Notes: a model not told the origin generated them from the letters alone. Shown: positions 12,750 through 22,921, counted from the stretch's first letter. The stretch is 64,000 nucleotides of DNA from Pseudomonas vanderleydeniana (GCF_014268755.2 NZ_CP077093.1:2716001-2780000), one strand, 5' to 3'. Numbers and translations: made by a program.

Positions 12750-13508
12750 TCAGATGAACACCATCTCGAAGGGTTGCCGGGCCTGTTCGATCAGGTTGGG
12801 CTTGAGGACGGGGGGGATGCCGTTTTCCGGGTCGCCCTGCAGCTGGCTGTGAAGGGCGTGCAGCGCGTGCTGCTTGCGCGCCACGCCCCAGGTATTCAGG
12901 CGGATCTTGCGGGCCCGGTGCCAGGGGATCAGGTGTTCGTCACGCAGCGGCCGGAACCAGGCCCAGACCGGCAGCTCGATCAGGCGTGCGCCGCTGCCGG
13001 CACAGGCCATGGCCGTGGCGCGGCCAACCGCGTCATGATCGCTGTCGCCGTCCTCGCGCCAGGTGGTGAAGACCACGTCATCATGACGTAGATAACGTCG
13101 CAGATACTGGCAGATGGCATCTGCCTGCTGTTCCAGCACGCCATGGCGAAAGCCCCCCCGGATCCACTTCAGGCTGTGCAGCTCCAGTCCCAGGCGCCGC
13201 AGGGCTTCGGCGGTTTCCTGGGGACAGACCACGCTCAGGCGTTGTTCCGACCAGCGCTGGGAGCCCGGATAGATCGCACTGCCATCGGTCAGGGAGATCA
13301 GTTGCAAGGGATGTCCAAGGGTCGAGAACATCTGCAGCAGGCCGCCGCAGGCGAGAATCTCATCGCCTGGGTGCGGGGCGATGAACACGACCCGACCACC
13401 TGGCCCGACCAGGCGGTTGGGGTTCAGGCAGGGCACCCGGGCCAACTGCCGCGAAGCACTCCAGATCGGCAACGCAGCTTCGTTCCGGGCTGCGGATTGG
13501 TGTCTCAT
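12750..13508 (-). CDS. PIG-L family deacetylase
   Basis: A 252-residue protein of the PIG-L/LmbE fold, which removes N-acetyl groups from sugar conjugates using a zinc ion. The metal site is visible as APHPGDEILACGG, a variant of the usual HPDDE, together with the downstream His in DGDSDHDAVGRA. The start MRHQSAARNE has an AAGG site upstream; the reading frame extends further without a better start. It is transcribed in the same direction as glgX with a 175-base gap containing a hairpin, so it may be separate from that operon. The substrate is unknown. Confidence 0.85.
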   Translation of the reverse strand: MRHQSAARNEAALPIWSASRQLARVPCLNPNRLVGPGGRVVFIAPHPGDEILACGGLLQMFSTLGHPLQLISLTDGSAIYPGSQRWSEQRLSVVCPQETAEALRRLGLELHSLKWIRGGFRHGVLEQQADAICQYLRRYLRHDDVVFTTWREDGDSDHDAVGRATAMACAGSGARLIELPVWAWFRPLRDEHLIPWHRARKIRLNTWGVARKQHALHALHSQLQGDPENGIPPVLKPNLIEQARQPFEMVFI

Positions 13509-13652
13509 GATGGTCCACGTCCTTGTGTGGGGAGTTCGTGCACGTGCGCTCAGCGAGCGGGTGCGGGCGCCTCGATCCTGAAGCGCCAAGTCCAAGTATC
13601 GCTCATGTTGTCCGAAATGCGACTTTTATCGTCGCATCCCGACCATCGTCGT

Positions 13653-13685
13653 AGTGGCCAGTCTGTCTGTGACGAACTGGCCACT
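13653..13685 (-). terminator. Hairpin at the end of glgX, possible terminator
   Basis: A perfect 10-bp inverted repeat (AGTGGCCAGT ... ACTGGCCACT) with a 13-base loop overlaps the last bases of the glgX stop codon. No T-run follows, so intrinsic termination is uncertain; it could instead protect the mRNA end. Confidence 0.45.
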
Positions 13686-15828
13686 AGTCCCGATGCAGTT
13701 CGAAGAGTACCAGTGACCGCCCCGTCACGGTGTACTCGCGGTTGAAGTCGAACTGTTCCAGGCCACGGATTGCCGTGTCATTGGTGTCGAGCATGCAGGT
13801 CCAGTAACGGCCCTGGGGCACGGGTGGCAGGCGGAAATTGACCCCGTCATGGTGGGCGTTGACCACGATCAGCAGCGTCGCGTCGTCCCCGGTACGGCGC
13901 AGGCCGGACACTTGCGCGCGGCCGTCGAGCAGGATGCCGAGGCAGCGCCCATGACGGTCGTGCCACTGCTCGGTGGTCATTTCGCTGCCATCGGGGGCCA
14001 GCCAGGTAACGTCCTTGACCCCGATATCCTCGTTGTAGCGCCCCACCAGGAAGCAACTGCGGCGCAGGATCGGGTAGGCCTGACGCAGCTTGGCCAGGCG
14101 CTTGACGAAGGCGAGCAGGGAACGGCCGTCGTCATCCAGCTCCCAGTTGACCCAGCCGATCTCGCTGTCCTGGCAGTAGGCGTTGTTGTTGCCGTGCTGG
14201 GTGCGGGCGAATTCGTCGCCGGCGACGATCATCGGCGTGCCTTGTGCCAGCAGCAGGGTGGCGAAGAAGTTGCGCATCTGGCGCAGGCGCAGGGCGTTGA
14301 TCGCCGGGTCGTCGGTGGGGCCTTCGGCGCCGTGGTTCCAGGACAGGTTGTTGCTGCTGCCGTCCTGGTTGTTTTCGTCGTTGGCCTCGTTGTGCTTGTC
14401 GTTGTACGACACCAGGTCGTGCAGGGTGAAGCCGTCATGGGCGGTGATGAAGTTGACCGAGGTGTAGGGGCGTCGTCCCCGCTGGTTGAACATTTCGCCC
14501 GAAGCGGTCATGCGCGCGGCGAAGTCGGCCAGTTGGCCATCATCGCCTTTCCAGAAGGCGCGCACGGTATCGCGGAAACGGTCGTTCCACTCGGCCCAGC
14601 CCGGTGGAAAGCCGCCGACCTGGTAGCCTCCGGGGCCGCAGTCCCAGGGTTCGGCGATCAGCTTGACCTGGCGCAGCACCGGGTCCTGGCGGCAGGCGAC
14701 AAGGAAGCTGTGGCGCTCGTCGAAACCGTCGTGATAACGCCCGAGAATGGTCGCCAGGTCGAAGCGGAAACCGTCCACGTGCATCTCCGTGGCCCAGTAG
14801 CGCAGCGAGTCGGTGACCATCTGCAGCACGCAGGGATGGCTCAGGTCGAGGGTGTTGCCGGTACCCGAATCGTTGATGTAGAAACGCTTGTCGTCGGGCA
14901 TCAGCCGGTAGTAGGAGGCATTGTCGATGCCGCGCATGGACAGCGTCGGGCCCTGCTCGTTGCCTTCGGCGGTGTGGTTGTAGACCACGTCGAGGATCAC
15001 CTCCAGGCCGGCGGCGTGCAGGTGCGCGACACTTTCCTTGAACTCGGCGATCTTGCCGCTGGCCAGGTAGCGCGGGTCGGGGGCGAAGAAGGCGATGCTG
15101 TTGTAGCCCCAGTAGTTGGTCATGCCCTTTTGCAGCAGGTGCTGGTCGTTGACGAAGGCGTGGATCGGCAACAGTTCCACCGAGGAAACCCCGATGGAGC
15201 GGATATGTGCCAGCACCTCGTCGGTCATCAGCCCGGCGAAGGTGCCCCGGATCGCTTCGGGGACCGCCGGATGGCGCTTGGTCAGGCCGCGCACATGGGC
15301 TTCGTAGAGGACGGTGCGGTCCCAGGGTACGCTGACGCGCTGGTCCTGGCCCCAGGTATGGGCCGGATCGATGACCTTGCTCTTGGGCACGAAGGGCGCG
15401 CTGTCGCGTTCGTCGAAGCTGAGGTCGGCGTCCGGGTGGCCGATGGTGTAGCCGAACAGTGCCTCGGACCATTTGAGTTCGCCGACCAGTTGCTTGGCGT
15501 AGGGGTCGATCAGCAATTTGTTGGGGTTGAAGCGATGGCCGTTGCACGGGTCGTAGGGACCGTGCACGCGATAGCCGTAGATCAGCCCGGGATGGGCGTC
15601 GGGCAGGTAGCCGTGGTAGATCTCGTCGGTGTACTCGGGCAGCTCGATGCGCTCGAGTTCGACCTCGCCGCTGGCGTCGAACAGGCAGAGTTCGACCTTG
15701 GTCGCGTGGGCGGAGAACAGCGCGAAATTGACGCCGAGACCGTCCCAGGTGGCGCCGAGCGGGAAGGGCAGGCCTTCACGGATACGAGTGCCCTGGGTGC
15801 CGGGTTTGCTGTGCTTTGGCTTGCTCAT
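13684..15828 (-). CDS. glgX: Glycogen debranching enzyme GlgX
   Basis: GlgX hydrolyses alpha-1,6 linkages of trimmed branches. The 714-residue protein starts MSKPKHSKPGTQ with a strong AGGAGCACC site; the longer frame upstream lacks one. It has an N-terminal CBM48-like region (FPLGATWDGLGVNFALFS) and a GH13 barrel with nucleophile D357 (GFRFDLATILG) and acid/base E393 (LIAEPWDCGPGGYQ). The third acid lies in NFITAHDGFTLHDLVSYN. It is the last sugar gene of the minus-strand set and would feed linear chains to MalQ and TreY. Confidence 0.95.
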   Translation of the reverse strand: MSKPKHSKPGTQGTRIREGLPFPLGATWDGLGVNFALFSAHATKVELCLFDASGEVELERIELPEYTDEIYHGYLPDAHPGLIYGYRVHGPYDPCNGHRFNPNKLLIDPYAKQLVGELKWSEALFGYTIGHPDADLSFDERDSAPFVPKSKVIDPAHTWGQDQRVSVPWDRTVLYEAHVRGLTKRHPAVPEAIRGTFAGLMTDEVLAHIRSIGVSSVELLPIHAFVNDQHLLQKGMTNYWGYNSIAFFAPDPRYLASGKIAEFKESVAHLHAAGLEVILDVVYNHTAEGNEQGPTLSMRGIDNASYYRLMPDDKRFYINDSGTGNTLDLSHPCVLQMVTDSLRYWATEMHVDGFRFDLATILGRYHDGFDERHSFLVACRQDPVLRQVKLIAEPWDCGPGGYQVGGFPPGWAEWNDRFRDTVRAFWKGDDGQLADFAARMTASGEMFNQRGRRPYTSVNFITAHDGFTLHDLVSYNDKHNEANDENNQDGSSNNLSWNHGAEGPTDDPAINALRLRQMRNFFATLLLAQGTPMIVAGDEFARTQHGNNNAYCQDSEIGWVNWELDDDGRSLLAFVKRLAKLRQAYPILRRSCFLVGRYNEDIGVKDVTWLAPDGSEMTTEQWHDRHGRCLGILLDGRAQVSGLRRTGDDATLLIVVNAHHDGVNFRLPPVPQGRYWTCMLDTNDTAIRGLEQFDFNREYTVTGRSLVLFELHRD

Positions 15829-15983
15829 AGGTGCTCCTGCTGTGGAGAGGACTTCCTCCCTTTGCCCTGACTTCACTCGTGCCTGGTGGGTGTCGACTGG
15901 CTGGCGATTGCAATCTGACAACCGACATCGTTGCCGACTGATGCACCCCTATCGCCAGCCAGCCGGCTCCCACAAGGGAATTG

Positions 15984-16277
15984 CTAGTTGGCGGCCGGCT
16001 TGCGCGGTGCCCGGGGTTTTTTCGCGGCCGGCTCCGTGGCCTTGGGCGCTACCGGCTTGACTGCCGCCTTGGCCGTACTCTTGGTGGCCGGCTTGGCCGC
16101 AGTGGTCGCGGTCTTCGGCTTGGCCCGGGAGACGGCCGGCTTGCTCGGGGCCAGGGCCTCGGCCTCGGCCAGTTTGCGGGCCATTTCCCAGTGGCGGGCT
16201 TCCTGGCCGTCGGGACGGCCCTCCGACTCCCAGATCTGATAGGCAAATTCGCGGATGCGCTTTTCTTCGGTACTCAT
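15984..16277 (-). CDS. DUF2934 domain protein with Lys/Ala/Pro-rich tail
   Basis: A 97-residue protein. The first ~45 residues (MSTEEKRIREFAYQIWESEG, then RPDGQEARHWEMA) are typical of DUF2934. The rest is a basic Lys/Ala/Pro-rich tail resembling DNA-binding tails of histone-like proteins. The second ATG is chosen because AGGAG lies seven bases before it; the first ATG abuts that site. It lies 22 bases after treY in the same direction, so it is probably co-transcribed with the trehalose genes. Its role there is unknown. Confidence 0.8.
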   Translation of the reverse strand: MSTEEKRIREFAYQIWESEGRPDGQEARHWEMARKLAEAEALAPSKPAVSRAKPKTATTAAKPATKSTAKAAVKPVAPKATEPAAKKPRAPRKPAAN

Positions 16278-16299
16278 GGCCATGCTCCTGAAGGGACAC

Positions 16300-19041
16300 T
16301 CAAGGGTGGATAAAGAGATTGACCGGGAAGTCTCCCAGCGCGTCAGCGGCCATCAGCTCCCCATGGGCTGTGACTGCACTGGTGGAAAAAAGTCCCTTTA
16401 ATTTGTCGTGTACGGTGGCGAACGGCAGTTCGATCCGGGTATCGCCCCACGTCGTCGGGGCGACCCAGGGGCGACCGTCCCCGTTCAACAGGCCCAGTGC
16501 TGTTCGTGGCACGACCACGATGGCTCGTTGAGCCCCTTCGCCACGACTGAAGGCCAGCACGTTTGCGGCATGTTCGCCGTGCACTGTCAGGGCTTCATAG
16601 TCGCCACGGCGAAACAGCGCCTCATGCTCCGCCCGAACGGCCAGGGTGCGGGCGATGAGTGCCTGCTTGATGCGTGCGCTGCGCCAGTCGTCGATCAGTG
16701 TGGCGGGGTTATCCTGGCGCAGCAGCGCTGCCTGCCGGGCGGCGAAGTCCACCGGGCGACGGTTGTCCGGGTCGACCAGGCTGAAGTCCCAGAACTCGTT
16801 GCCCTGGTACAGGTCCGGCACGCCGGGCACGGTCATGCGCAGCAGGCATTGGGCGAGGCTGTTGAGGGCACCGGCCGGGGCGATGAACGCTGCCGCATTG
16901 GCGAGGGCCTGGCGTAGCACCAGGCCCTCGGGCTTGAGCAGCAACGCTTCGAGGAAGTCGTGGCAGGCCTTTTCATAGGCTTCGTTCGGCGCGCTCCAGC
17001 TGCTTTGCAGCTTGGCTTCGCGCAGGGCCTTGCGCTGCCATTGGCCGAGGCGCTCGGCGTAGTCGCGCAAGGCCGCCTGGTCGTCGGCGGCCAGGCCCAG
17101 GGGCCAGCTGCCGAGCAGGGTCTGGTAGAGCATCAGCTCATCGCCAGCCGATGGCGCATCCGCGGCACTGCGCAACGCCACCGCTAATTCACGCCAGTGT
17201 GCGATCCAGCCGGCATAGGTCGACGCGCACTCGCTCAGCACGGCCAGGCGTGCGCGGCTGTCTTCACCACGCTTGTGGTCATGGGTGGCGCTGGTCAGCA
17301 GGTTGTCGGGGAAGTCCGCCAGCCGTTGCCGGTTGGCCTGGTGGAAGTCCGTCACCGGCGCACTGAACTGTTCGCTGGAGAAACCGACGTCGTTGCGCGA
17401 GAGCAGGATGGCCGAGCGATAGAAAGCCGTGTCTTCCACGGCCTTGGCCGCAGTCGGCGAGGTCAGTTGCTGGAAGCGCACACAGGCATGCCTGAGCAGT
17501 TTGCGTTCGCGCCCCGCTGGACGCTGGCGCCAGGGTTCGCCGCCGAGCCATTGCTGCAGGTAGTCGAGCACCGGCCAGTCGGCCTCGCCGAGGGTGGTAC
17601 GGGCGCCAGCCAGGGCCTGCTGGAAGAACGCCTCGTCTTCGGCCGGGCGACCGCAGGCGTTGATGTAGGTGCGATACACCGGAAAGTGCACGATCAGTTC
17701 CTGCAACGCGCGGCGGATCGCGCCGAGGGTCAGGTCGCGGCTCATGACGTTGTCCCGGGCCACCTGCAGCAAGGCCTGGGCAACGCTCTCGAAATCGCCC
17801 GCCAGCGAGCCGTTGAGCATCTGCTGGCGGGCCAGCCGGGCTTCCTCGCCGAATGCGGCGGGCCGCTCGGTGATGCGGTTCCAGAGACTGGCCAGCGGTT
17901 CGGCGCCGCAGGGATCGTGCTGCAGCAGCGACAGCTGGTTCATGAACTCGTAGCCGGTGGTGCCATCCACCTGCCAGTCGCGGTGCAGCTGTTCGCCCTG
18001 GCCGAGGATCTTCTCGACGTAGATCGGCAGGTGGCGCCCCGGTGCCAGCGCATCGACCCGCCGGCGCAGCCGGCGACAATAGCCGCGCGGATCGGCCAGG
18101 CCATCGACGTGGTCGATGCGCAGGCCGTCCACCAGGCCCTCGCTGATCAGTTGGAAGATCTTCTGGTGGGTGGCCTCGAACACCGCCGGCCGCTCGACGC
18201 GCAAGCCGCCCAGTTCGTTGACGTCGAAGAAGCGCCGCCAGTTGATGTCGTCACCGGCGGTGCGCCAGCTGGCGAGGCGATAGTGCTGGCGTTCGAGCAA
18301 CCGGTGCAGGCGTTCGAAACCTTCCGCTTCGCGGGAGTCGTAGCGGTGCAGGCTGGCGACGATGGTGGCATGGCTGTCGCGGCGGCTGGCGAGTTCGCCG
18401 CGCAGTTGCTCGGCGCGACTGTAGGCGTCGGGCAGGGTGTTGAGGGCCTTGAAGCGCGCAGCGAGGTCGTCCAGCTCCGGCAGGTCGGCGAGAATCTGGC
18501 CGTAGTCTCGTGGGCAGATCGGGAAACGATGTTCGTAGTGTTCGACATGGAAGCCGCCGCGTTCGGGATCGAAGCACAGGGGGACCGTGCCTTCCTGCAG
18601 GGCGGTACCGTAGTCGCTGCCCAGGAACGGCATCAGCAACTGGCCTTCGAGCAGCGGGTCCGGCGAGTGCCACTGGATGTCGAAGAACTCGCCATAGGGG
18701 CTGCGCCGCCCCCATTCCAGCAGGTCGAGCCACCAGGGGTTGTCGGCACCGCCGACGGCCATGTGGTTGGAGACGATGTCGAGGATCAGGCCCATGCCGT
18801 GTTCGCGCAGGGCCGCCACCAGCCGCCGCAGTGCCGGTTCGCCTCCCAGTTCCGGGTTGACCCGGGTCGGGTCGACCACGTCATAGCCGTGCATCGAGCC
18901 GGTCCGGGCACACAGCAGCGGCGAGGCATAGACATGGCTGATGCCCAGTCGGGCGTAATAGGGCACCCACTCGATGGCGGCATCCAGTGGAAAACCCTTG
19001 TGCAATTGCAGGCGCAGCGTGGCGCGTAGGCTGTCGCTCAT
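16300..19041 (-). CDS. treY: Malto-oligosyltrehalose synthase TreY
   Basis: TreY rearranges the reducing end of malto-oligosaccharides into a trehalosyl unit by an intramolecular transfer (GH13_26). The 913-residue length fits the family. The barrel starts early (RLQLHKGFPLDAA, GISHVYASPL, GSMHGYDVVDP). The predicted nucleophile is D310 in GLRIDHVDGL and the acid/base E343 in IYVEKILGQGE. The start overlaps the end of malQ by four bases (ATGA), so translation is coupled. TreZ, encoded two genes upstream, completes trehalose release. Confidence 0.95.
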   Translation of the reverse strand: MSDSLRATLRLQLHKGFPLDAAIEWVPYYARLGISHVYASPLLCARTGSMHGYDVVDPTRVNPELGGEPALRRLVAALREHGMGLILDIVSNHMAVGGADNPWWLDLLEWGRRSPYGEFFDIQWHSPDPLLEGQLLMPFLGSDYGTALQEGTVPLCFDPERGGFHVEHYEHRFPICPRDYGQILADLPELDDLAARFKALNTLPDAYSRAEQLRGELASRRDSHATIVASLHRYDSREAEGFERLHRLLERQHYRLASWRTAGDDINWRRFFDVNELGGLRVERPAVFEATHQKIFQLISEGLVDGLRIDHVDGLADPRGYCRRLRRRVDALAPGRHLPIYVEKILGQGEQLHRDWQVDGTTGYEFMNQLSLLQHDPCGAEPLASLWNRITERPAAFGEEARLARQQMLNGSLAGDFESVAQALLQVARDNVMSRDLTLGAIRRALQELIVHFPVYRTYINACGRPAEDEAFFQQALAGARTTLGEADWPVLDYLQQWLGGEPWRQRPAGRERKLLRHACVRFQQLTSPTAAKAVEDTAFYRSAILLSRNDVGFSSEQFSAPVTDFHQANRQRLADFPDNLLTSATHDHKRGEDSRARLAVLSECASTYAGWIAHWRELAVALRSAADAPSAGDELMLYQTLLGSWPLGLAADDQAALRDYAERLGQWQRKALREAKLQSSWSAPNEAYEKACHDFLEALLLKPEGLVLRQALANAAAFIAPAGALNSLAQCLLRMTVPGVPDLYQGNEFWDFSLVDPDNRRPVDFAARQAALLRQDNPATLIDDWRSARIKQALIARTLAVRAEHEALFRRGDYEALTVHGEHAANVLAFSRGEGAQRAIVVVPRTALGLLNGDGRPWVAPTTWGDTRIELPFATVHDKLKGLFSTSAVTAHGELMAADALGDFPVNLFIHP

Positions 19042-21119
19042 CGGTCACGCTCGGCAGCCTGGAGGCGGGCGCAGGCCAGCAGTTCGAGGCGGCGGGCGGC
19101 ATCGACGTCATCCAGCAGTTCGCTGCTGTAGCCCGGCAGGCGCCGGCGCCAGTTGGGATGCGTGTCGATGGTGCCCGGCAGGTTCGGTTGTTCCTCGACG
19201 CCGAGGGCGTCCTCCAGCGGCAGCAGTACCAGCGGTGCGCGGGTATGGCCGAGGAAGCGGACACTGGCGTCGACCACCTGGTCGGTCTCATGGGCTTCGT
19301 CGCGAAAGTTCTGCGGGTCGTTGCTCAGCGCCCGGTGCAGGCCATCACGTTCATGGTGGCGGGTCTGGCGCCAGTGCTCGGCGGTCGGCGTGTCGATCAG
19401 CCCGAGGCGGATGTTCCAGTCGATGTCGCGGGCGTGCCACCAGCCATTGAGGGTGGGCAGGTCGTGAGTGGTGGTGGTCGCCAGGGCATTGTCCGGCCAG
19501 TCGAGGATGGGCTTGAAACGATGACCGTACTCCTGTTCGAACAGCAGCACGCGCATGCCGAGAATCGAGCGGGCGATCAGCTTTTCCCGCAGACCGTCGG
19601 GCACCGTGCCGAGGTCTTCGCCGAGAACGATCGCCTGGTGCCGTGCCGACTCCAGGGTCAGCAGGCGCAGCAGGTCGTCCACCGGGTAATAGAGGTAGGC
19701 GCCGTCGCTCGACGGCGAGCCGAGCGGGATCACCCACAGCCGTTGCAGGCCCATGACGTGGTCGATGCGCAGGCCTCCGGCGTAGGCGAAGTTGGCCTGC
19801 AGCATTTCGATGAAGGCACGGAAACCGTGGCGCTTGAGGCCTTCCGGGGCGAATGCGGAGATCCCCCAGCTCTGCCCGGCGCGATTGAGGATATCCGGCG
19901 GCGCGCCGACGGTGAGTTCGGCCAGCAGTTCATCCTGTCGGCTCCAGGCCTGGCTGCCACCGCCGTCGGCACCGACGGCCAGGTCGGCGATCAGGCCGAT
20001 GGCCATGCCACTGCCGCGGGCCGCGTTCTGCGCCCGCTCCAGGCTGCGAGCAATCAGCCATTGGCTGAAGGCATGAAACTCGATGTCTTCGGCATGCTCC
20101 TCGGCGAACCGGGCCAGCGCCGGGCTGTCCGGTTGTCGCCACTGTTCCGGCCATTGGCGCCAGTCGCCGCTTTCGCCGCGGGCGATGCAGCGGGTCTGCA
20201 GGGCTTCGAACCGGCAATGGTTTTCCAGGGCTTCGCCACCGGCCCGACGGAAGCTGGCGAAGTCCTCGCCAAGGGGGTGATCGCCGAGCCGGAAACCCTC
20301 GTAGAGGGCTCGTAGCAGCCGGTACTTGGCCCGTGCGGCGCGTGGCCAGTCGATCAGCGACAACTGCTCCAGTTCGTGCAGTTCCTCAGCCAGGCCAGTG
20401 CTGTCGATGGCCAGGCGCAGGGCTCGCTCGCCGAGAATGACCCCTGGCGCGGCATAGAGACTGTTGAGGAACAGGCGGCTGGACGGTGAATAGGGGCTGT
20501 AGCGACTTGGGTCGCTGCTGAACATGGCGTGCAGCGGGCTGATGGCCAGGGCGTCGGCCCCCCGTTCGCCGGCCGCCCGGGCCAGTTCCTCCAGTGCCTG
20601 GGTATCGCCGAAGCCTCCGTCGGCAGGACGTTGCAGGCTGTAAAGCTGGACGCCGAGGCCCCAGGCCCGCGCCGGGCGGGTGTCCGTGGCAGCGTCCACG
20701 CTGTGGCAGCGGGTGGGGGCGACGGCCAGGGTGAAGTGCTGGCCGTCGATGTGTACGGTTTGATAGCCGACCGGTACCACGCCGGGCAGCACGGCTTCGT
20801 TGTCCAGTCGCAGGTTGAGGACCGAGCCGTCTTCGAGGTGGACTTCGCAGGGGGTCTCGGGGGCGAAGTAGCGGGCCAGGTCCAGGCCCTTGTCGACGTC
20901 CGCGGTCAGCAGGGGGGGCAGGTGCTTGTCCTGCTGCGCCAGCTGCAGTTGCAGCAGGCTGGCTTCGATGGCCGCATCGTCATCGGCCGGATGGCCGAGG
21001 CCAGCCAGCACCTTGCGCAGGACCTCGGGCCGGACCTTCTGTGGCTGGCCGTTGGCGTCGATCCAGTCCACGGCCAGGCCCGCCCGGCTGGCGAGTATTT
21101 CAAGTTGCGCATCGCTCAT
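19038..21119 (-). CDS. malQ: 4-alpha-glucanotransferase MalQ
   Basis: MalQ (GH77 amylomaltase) transfers glucan segments between malto-oligosaccharides. The 693-residue protein has an N-terminal extension of about 140 residues, as in Gammaproteobacteria. Family motifs include SRYSPYSPSSRLFLN, nucleophile D453 in LRIDHVMGL, acid/base E501 in LGEDLGTVP, and TTTHDLPTLNGWW. It overlaps both treZ (upstream) and treY (downstream) by four bases, forming a tight translational block. It probably adjusts chain lengths for TreY. Confidence 0.95.
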   Translation of the reverse strand: MSDAQLEILASRAGLAVDWIDANGQPQKVRPEVLRKVLAGLGHPADDDAAIEASLLQLQLAQQDKHLPPLLTADVDKGLDLARYFAPETPCEVHLEDGSVLNLRLDNEAVLPGVVPVGYQTVHIDGQHFTLAVAPTRCHSVDAATDTRPARAWGLGVQLYSLQRPADGGFGDTQALEELARAAGERGADALAISPLHAMFSSDPSRYSPYSPSSRLFLNSLYAAPGVILGERALRLAIDSTGLAEELHELEQLSLIDWPRAARAKYRLLRALYEGFRLGDHPLGEDFASFRRAGGEALENHCRFEALQTRCIARGESGDWRQWPEQWRQPDSPALARFAEEHAEDIEFHAFSQWLIARSLERAQNAARGSGMAIGLIADLAVGADGGGSQAWSRQDELLAELTVGAPPDILNRAGQSWGISAFAPEGLKRHGFRAFIEMLQANFAYAGGLRIDHVMGLQRLWVIPLGSPSSDGAYLYYPVDDLLRLLTLESARHQAIVLGEDLGTVPDGLREKLIARSILGMRVLLFEQEYGHRFKPILDWPDNALATTTTHDLPTLNGWWHARDIDWNIRLGLIDTPTAEHWRQTRHHERDGLHRALSNDPQNFRDEAHETDQVVDASVRFLGHTRAPLVLLPLEDALGVEEQPNLPGTIDTHPNWRRRLPGYSSELLDDVDAARRLELLACARLQAAERDR

Positions 21120-22921
21120 CCACGTTCTCCATCGAGGACCGACATGTCATCGTCGTTGCTCAGGCTGACCAGCGCGCAGTAGGGCGCCAGGCGGCCTTCT
21201 TCCAGTTGCCGGATGGCTCCGGCGGCGCTTTCGAACAGCCAGTGGGTGATGTCCTCGGCATGGTGCTCGATGGCCTGTGCCCCAAGATTCAGGTCGATGC
21301 GCAGCAGGCTGCCATCACCCAGTCGCCAGCGCGCGCTGACGGCGCCATCGCCCAGGACCTCGGCGCCCAGTGCCTGGGTACCGGGCAGGCGCGGCAGCAG
21401 TTCACGGTGGCGGATCCCCAGCAACTGGCGGTACAGCCTTGCGGTCGCACCACGGTTGCCTTCCGCGGTCGGCGTCAGGTCCGGTCGCGAAGCTTCGAAG
21501 GTGCTCGCGGCGTTCGGATCGGGAATCTGCTCGCGCCGTTGCGGGTCGGCGAAACCGGCAAATTCGGCGAACTCTGCGCGCCGACCCTCGCGCACGGCAT
21601 CGGCCAGCTCGCCGTGATGGTCAGTGAAGAACAGGAACGGCTCTTCGGCGCCCGTCTCGTCGCCCATGAACAGCAGCGGGATCATCGGCGACAACAGCAG
21701 CAGTGTGGTGGCCGCGTGCAGGGCCGCAGGTGGGCACAACCGGTTGAGGCGCTCGCCGAAGGCACGGTTGCCGATCTGGTCGTGGTTCTGCAGGAACAGG
21801 ACGAACGCGGTGGGCGGCAAGTGGCCGCTGGGTTCGCCGCGGCAGCGACCGTGGCGATTGGGGTGGCCCTGGTAGACGAAGCCCTGGCTCAGGCAGCGGG
21901 CCAGCTTTTGAGTGGTTTCCCTGGCATAGTCGGCGTAATAGGCCTCGGTTTCCCCGGTCAGCAGCACGTGCAGGGTGTTGTGGCCGTCGTCGTTCCACTG
22001 GCCGTCGTAGGCCTCTTCCAGCAGGCTGGCCTGGTTGAACTCGTTCTCCACGGTCAGCCAGACATGGCGTGCCGGGTCGACCTGGCGGCGTACCTGCCGG
22101 GCCAGTTCGCGCAGGAAGGTGCTGTCGTCGATCGCGTGCACCGCGTCCAGGCGCAGGCCATCGAAGCGGTACTCCAGCAGCCACATGAGCGCGTTGTCGA
22201 TGAAGAAGCTGCGTACTTCCTTGCGCTGGAAATCGATGGCCGCGCCCCAGGGCGTATGGCGGTCCTGGCGAAAGAAGTCCCTGGCATAGCGCCCCAGGTA
22301 ATTGCCGTCCGGGCCGAAGTGGTTGTAGACCACGTCGAGGATGACCGCCAGGCCCAGGCCATGGGCGCTGTCGACCAGGTACTTGAGGTCTTCGGGCGAG
22401 CCATAGCTGGACTGCGGCGCATAGGGCAGTACCCCGTCGTAGCCCCAATTGCGTTCGCCGGGGAACTCGGCCAGGGGCATCAGCTCGATGGCGGTAATGC
22501 CCAGCTCGGCCAGGCGTGGCAACTGCTGTGCTACTGCCCGGTAGCCGCCGAGGGCGCCGACATGCAGTTCATAGATGATTGCGCTGTGCCAGGGCCGGCC
22601 CTGCCAATCCTTGTGGCGCCAGTGGTAGGCAAGGGGATCGACCACCCGGCTCGCTTCCTTTACCCCTCCGGCTTGGGCCCGGGAGGCCGGGTCGCAGACC
22701 TGTTGCTCGCCGTCGATGTTGTAGCGGTAGCGGGTCCCGGCGCTGCACCGGGTTTCCAGGGTGAACCAGCCGTCGTTCTGCGGCAGCATGGCCAGGGACC
22801 GGCCATCCTCCAGTTCGACACTCACATAGAAGGCGTCCGGTGCCCACAACGCGAAACGGGTGTGTTCCGCGTCGAGCATGACCGCGCCGTGGGACCAGGT
22901 TTCCAGCGTCCTTAGCGACAT
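21116..22921 (-). CDS. treZ: Malto-oligosyltrehalose trehalohydrolase TreZ
   Basis: TreZ releases free trehalose from malto-oligosyl trehalose (GH13_10). The 601-residue protein has an N-terminal beta domain (RFALWAPDAFYVSVEL), then a barrel with VILDVVYNHFGPDGNYLG, nucleophile D259 (FDGLRLDAVHAI), acid/base E292 (LTVENEFN) and FLQNHDQIGNRA. It starts 12 bases after glgA and overlaps malQ by four bases, so the four genes glgA-treZ-malQ-treY are surely one transcript. Confidence 0.95.
   Translation of the reverse strand: MSLRTLETWSHGAVMLDAEHTRFALWAPDAFYVSVELEDGRSLAMLPQNDGWFTLETRCSAGTRYRYNIDGEQQVCDPASRAQAGGVKEASRVVDPLAYHWRHKDWQGRPWHSAIIYELHVGALGGYRAVAQQLPRLAELGITAIELMPLAEFPGERNWGYDGVLPYAPQSSYGSPEDLKYLVDSAHGLGLAVILDVVYNHFGPDGNYLGRYARDFFRQDRHTPWGAAIDFQRKEVRSFFIDNALMWLLEYRFDGLRLDAVHAIDDSTFLRELARQVRRQVDPARHVWLTVENEFNQASLLEEAYDGQWNDDGHNTLHVLLTGETEAYYADYARETTQKLARCLSQGFVYQGHPNRHGRCRGEPSGHLPPTAFVLFLQNHDQIGNRAFGERLNRLCPPAALHAATTLLLLSPMIPLLFMGDETGAEEPFLFFTDHHGELADAVREGRRAEFAEFAGFADPQRREQIPDPNAASTFEASRPDLTPTAEGNRGATARLYRQLLGIRHRELLPRLPGTQALGAEVLGDGAVSARWRLGDGSLLRIDLNLGAQAIEHHAEDITHWLFESAAGAIRQLEEGRLAPYCALVSLSNDDDMSVLDGERG

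Noticed and set aside
13849..15870. 673-codon plus-strand open frame
   Set aside because: Antisense to glgX, whose catalytic motifs are intact; the Val/Gly/Gln-rich product is typical of a mirror frame.
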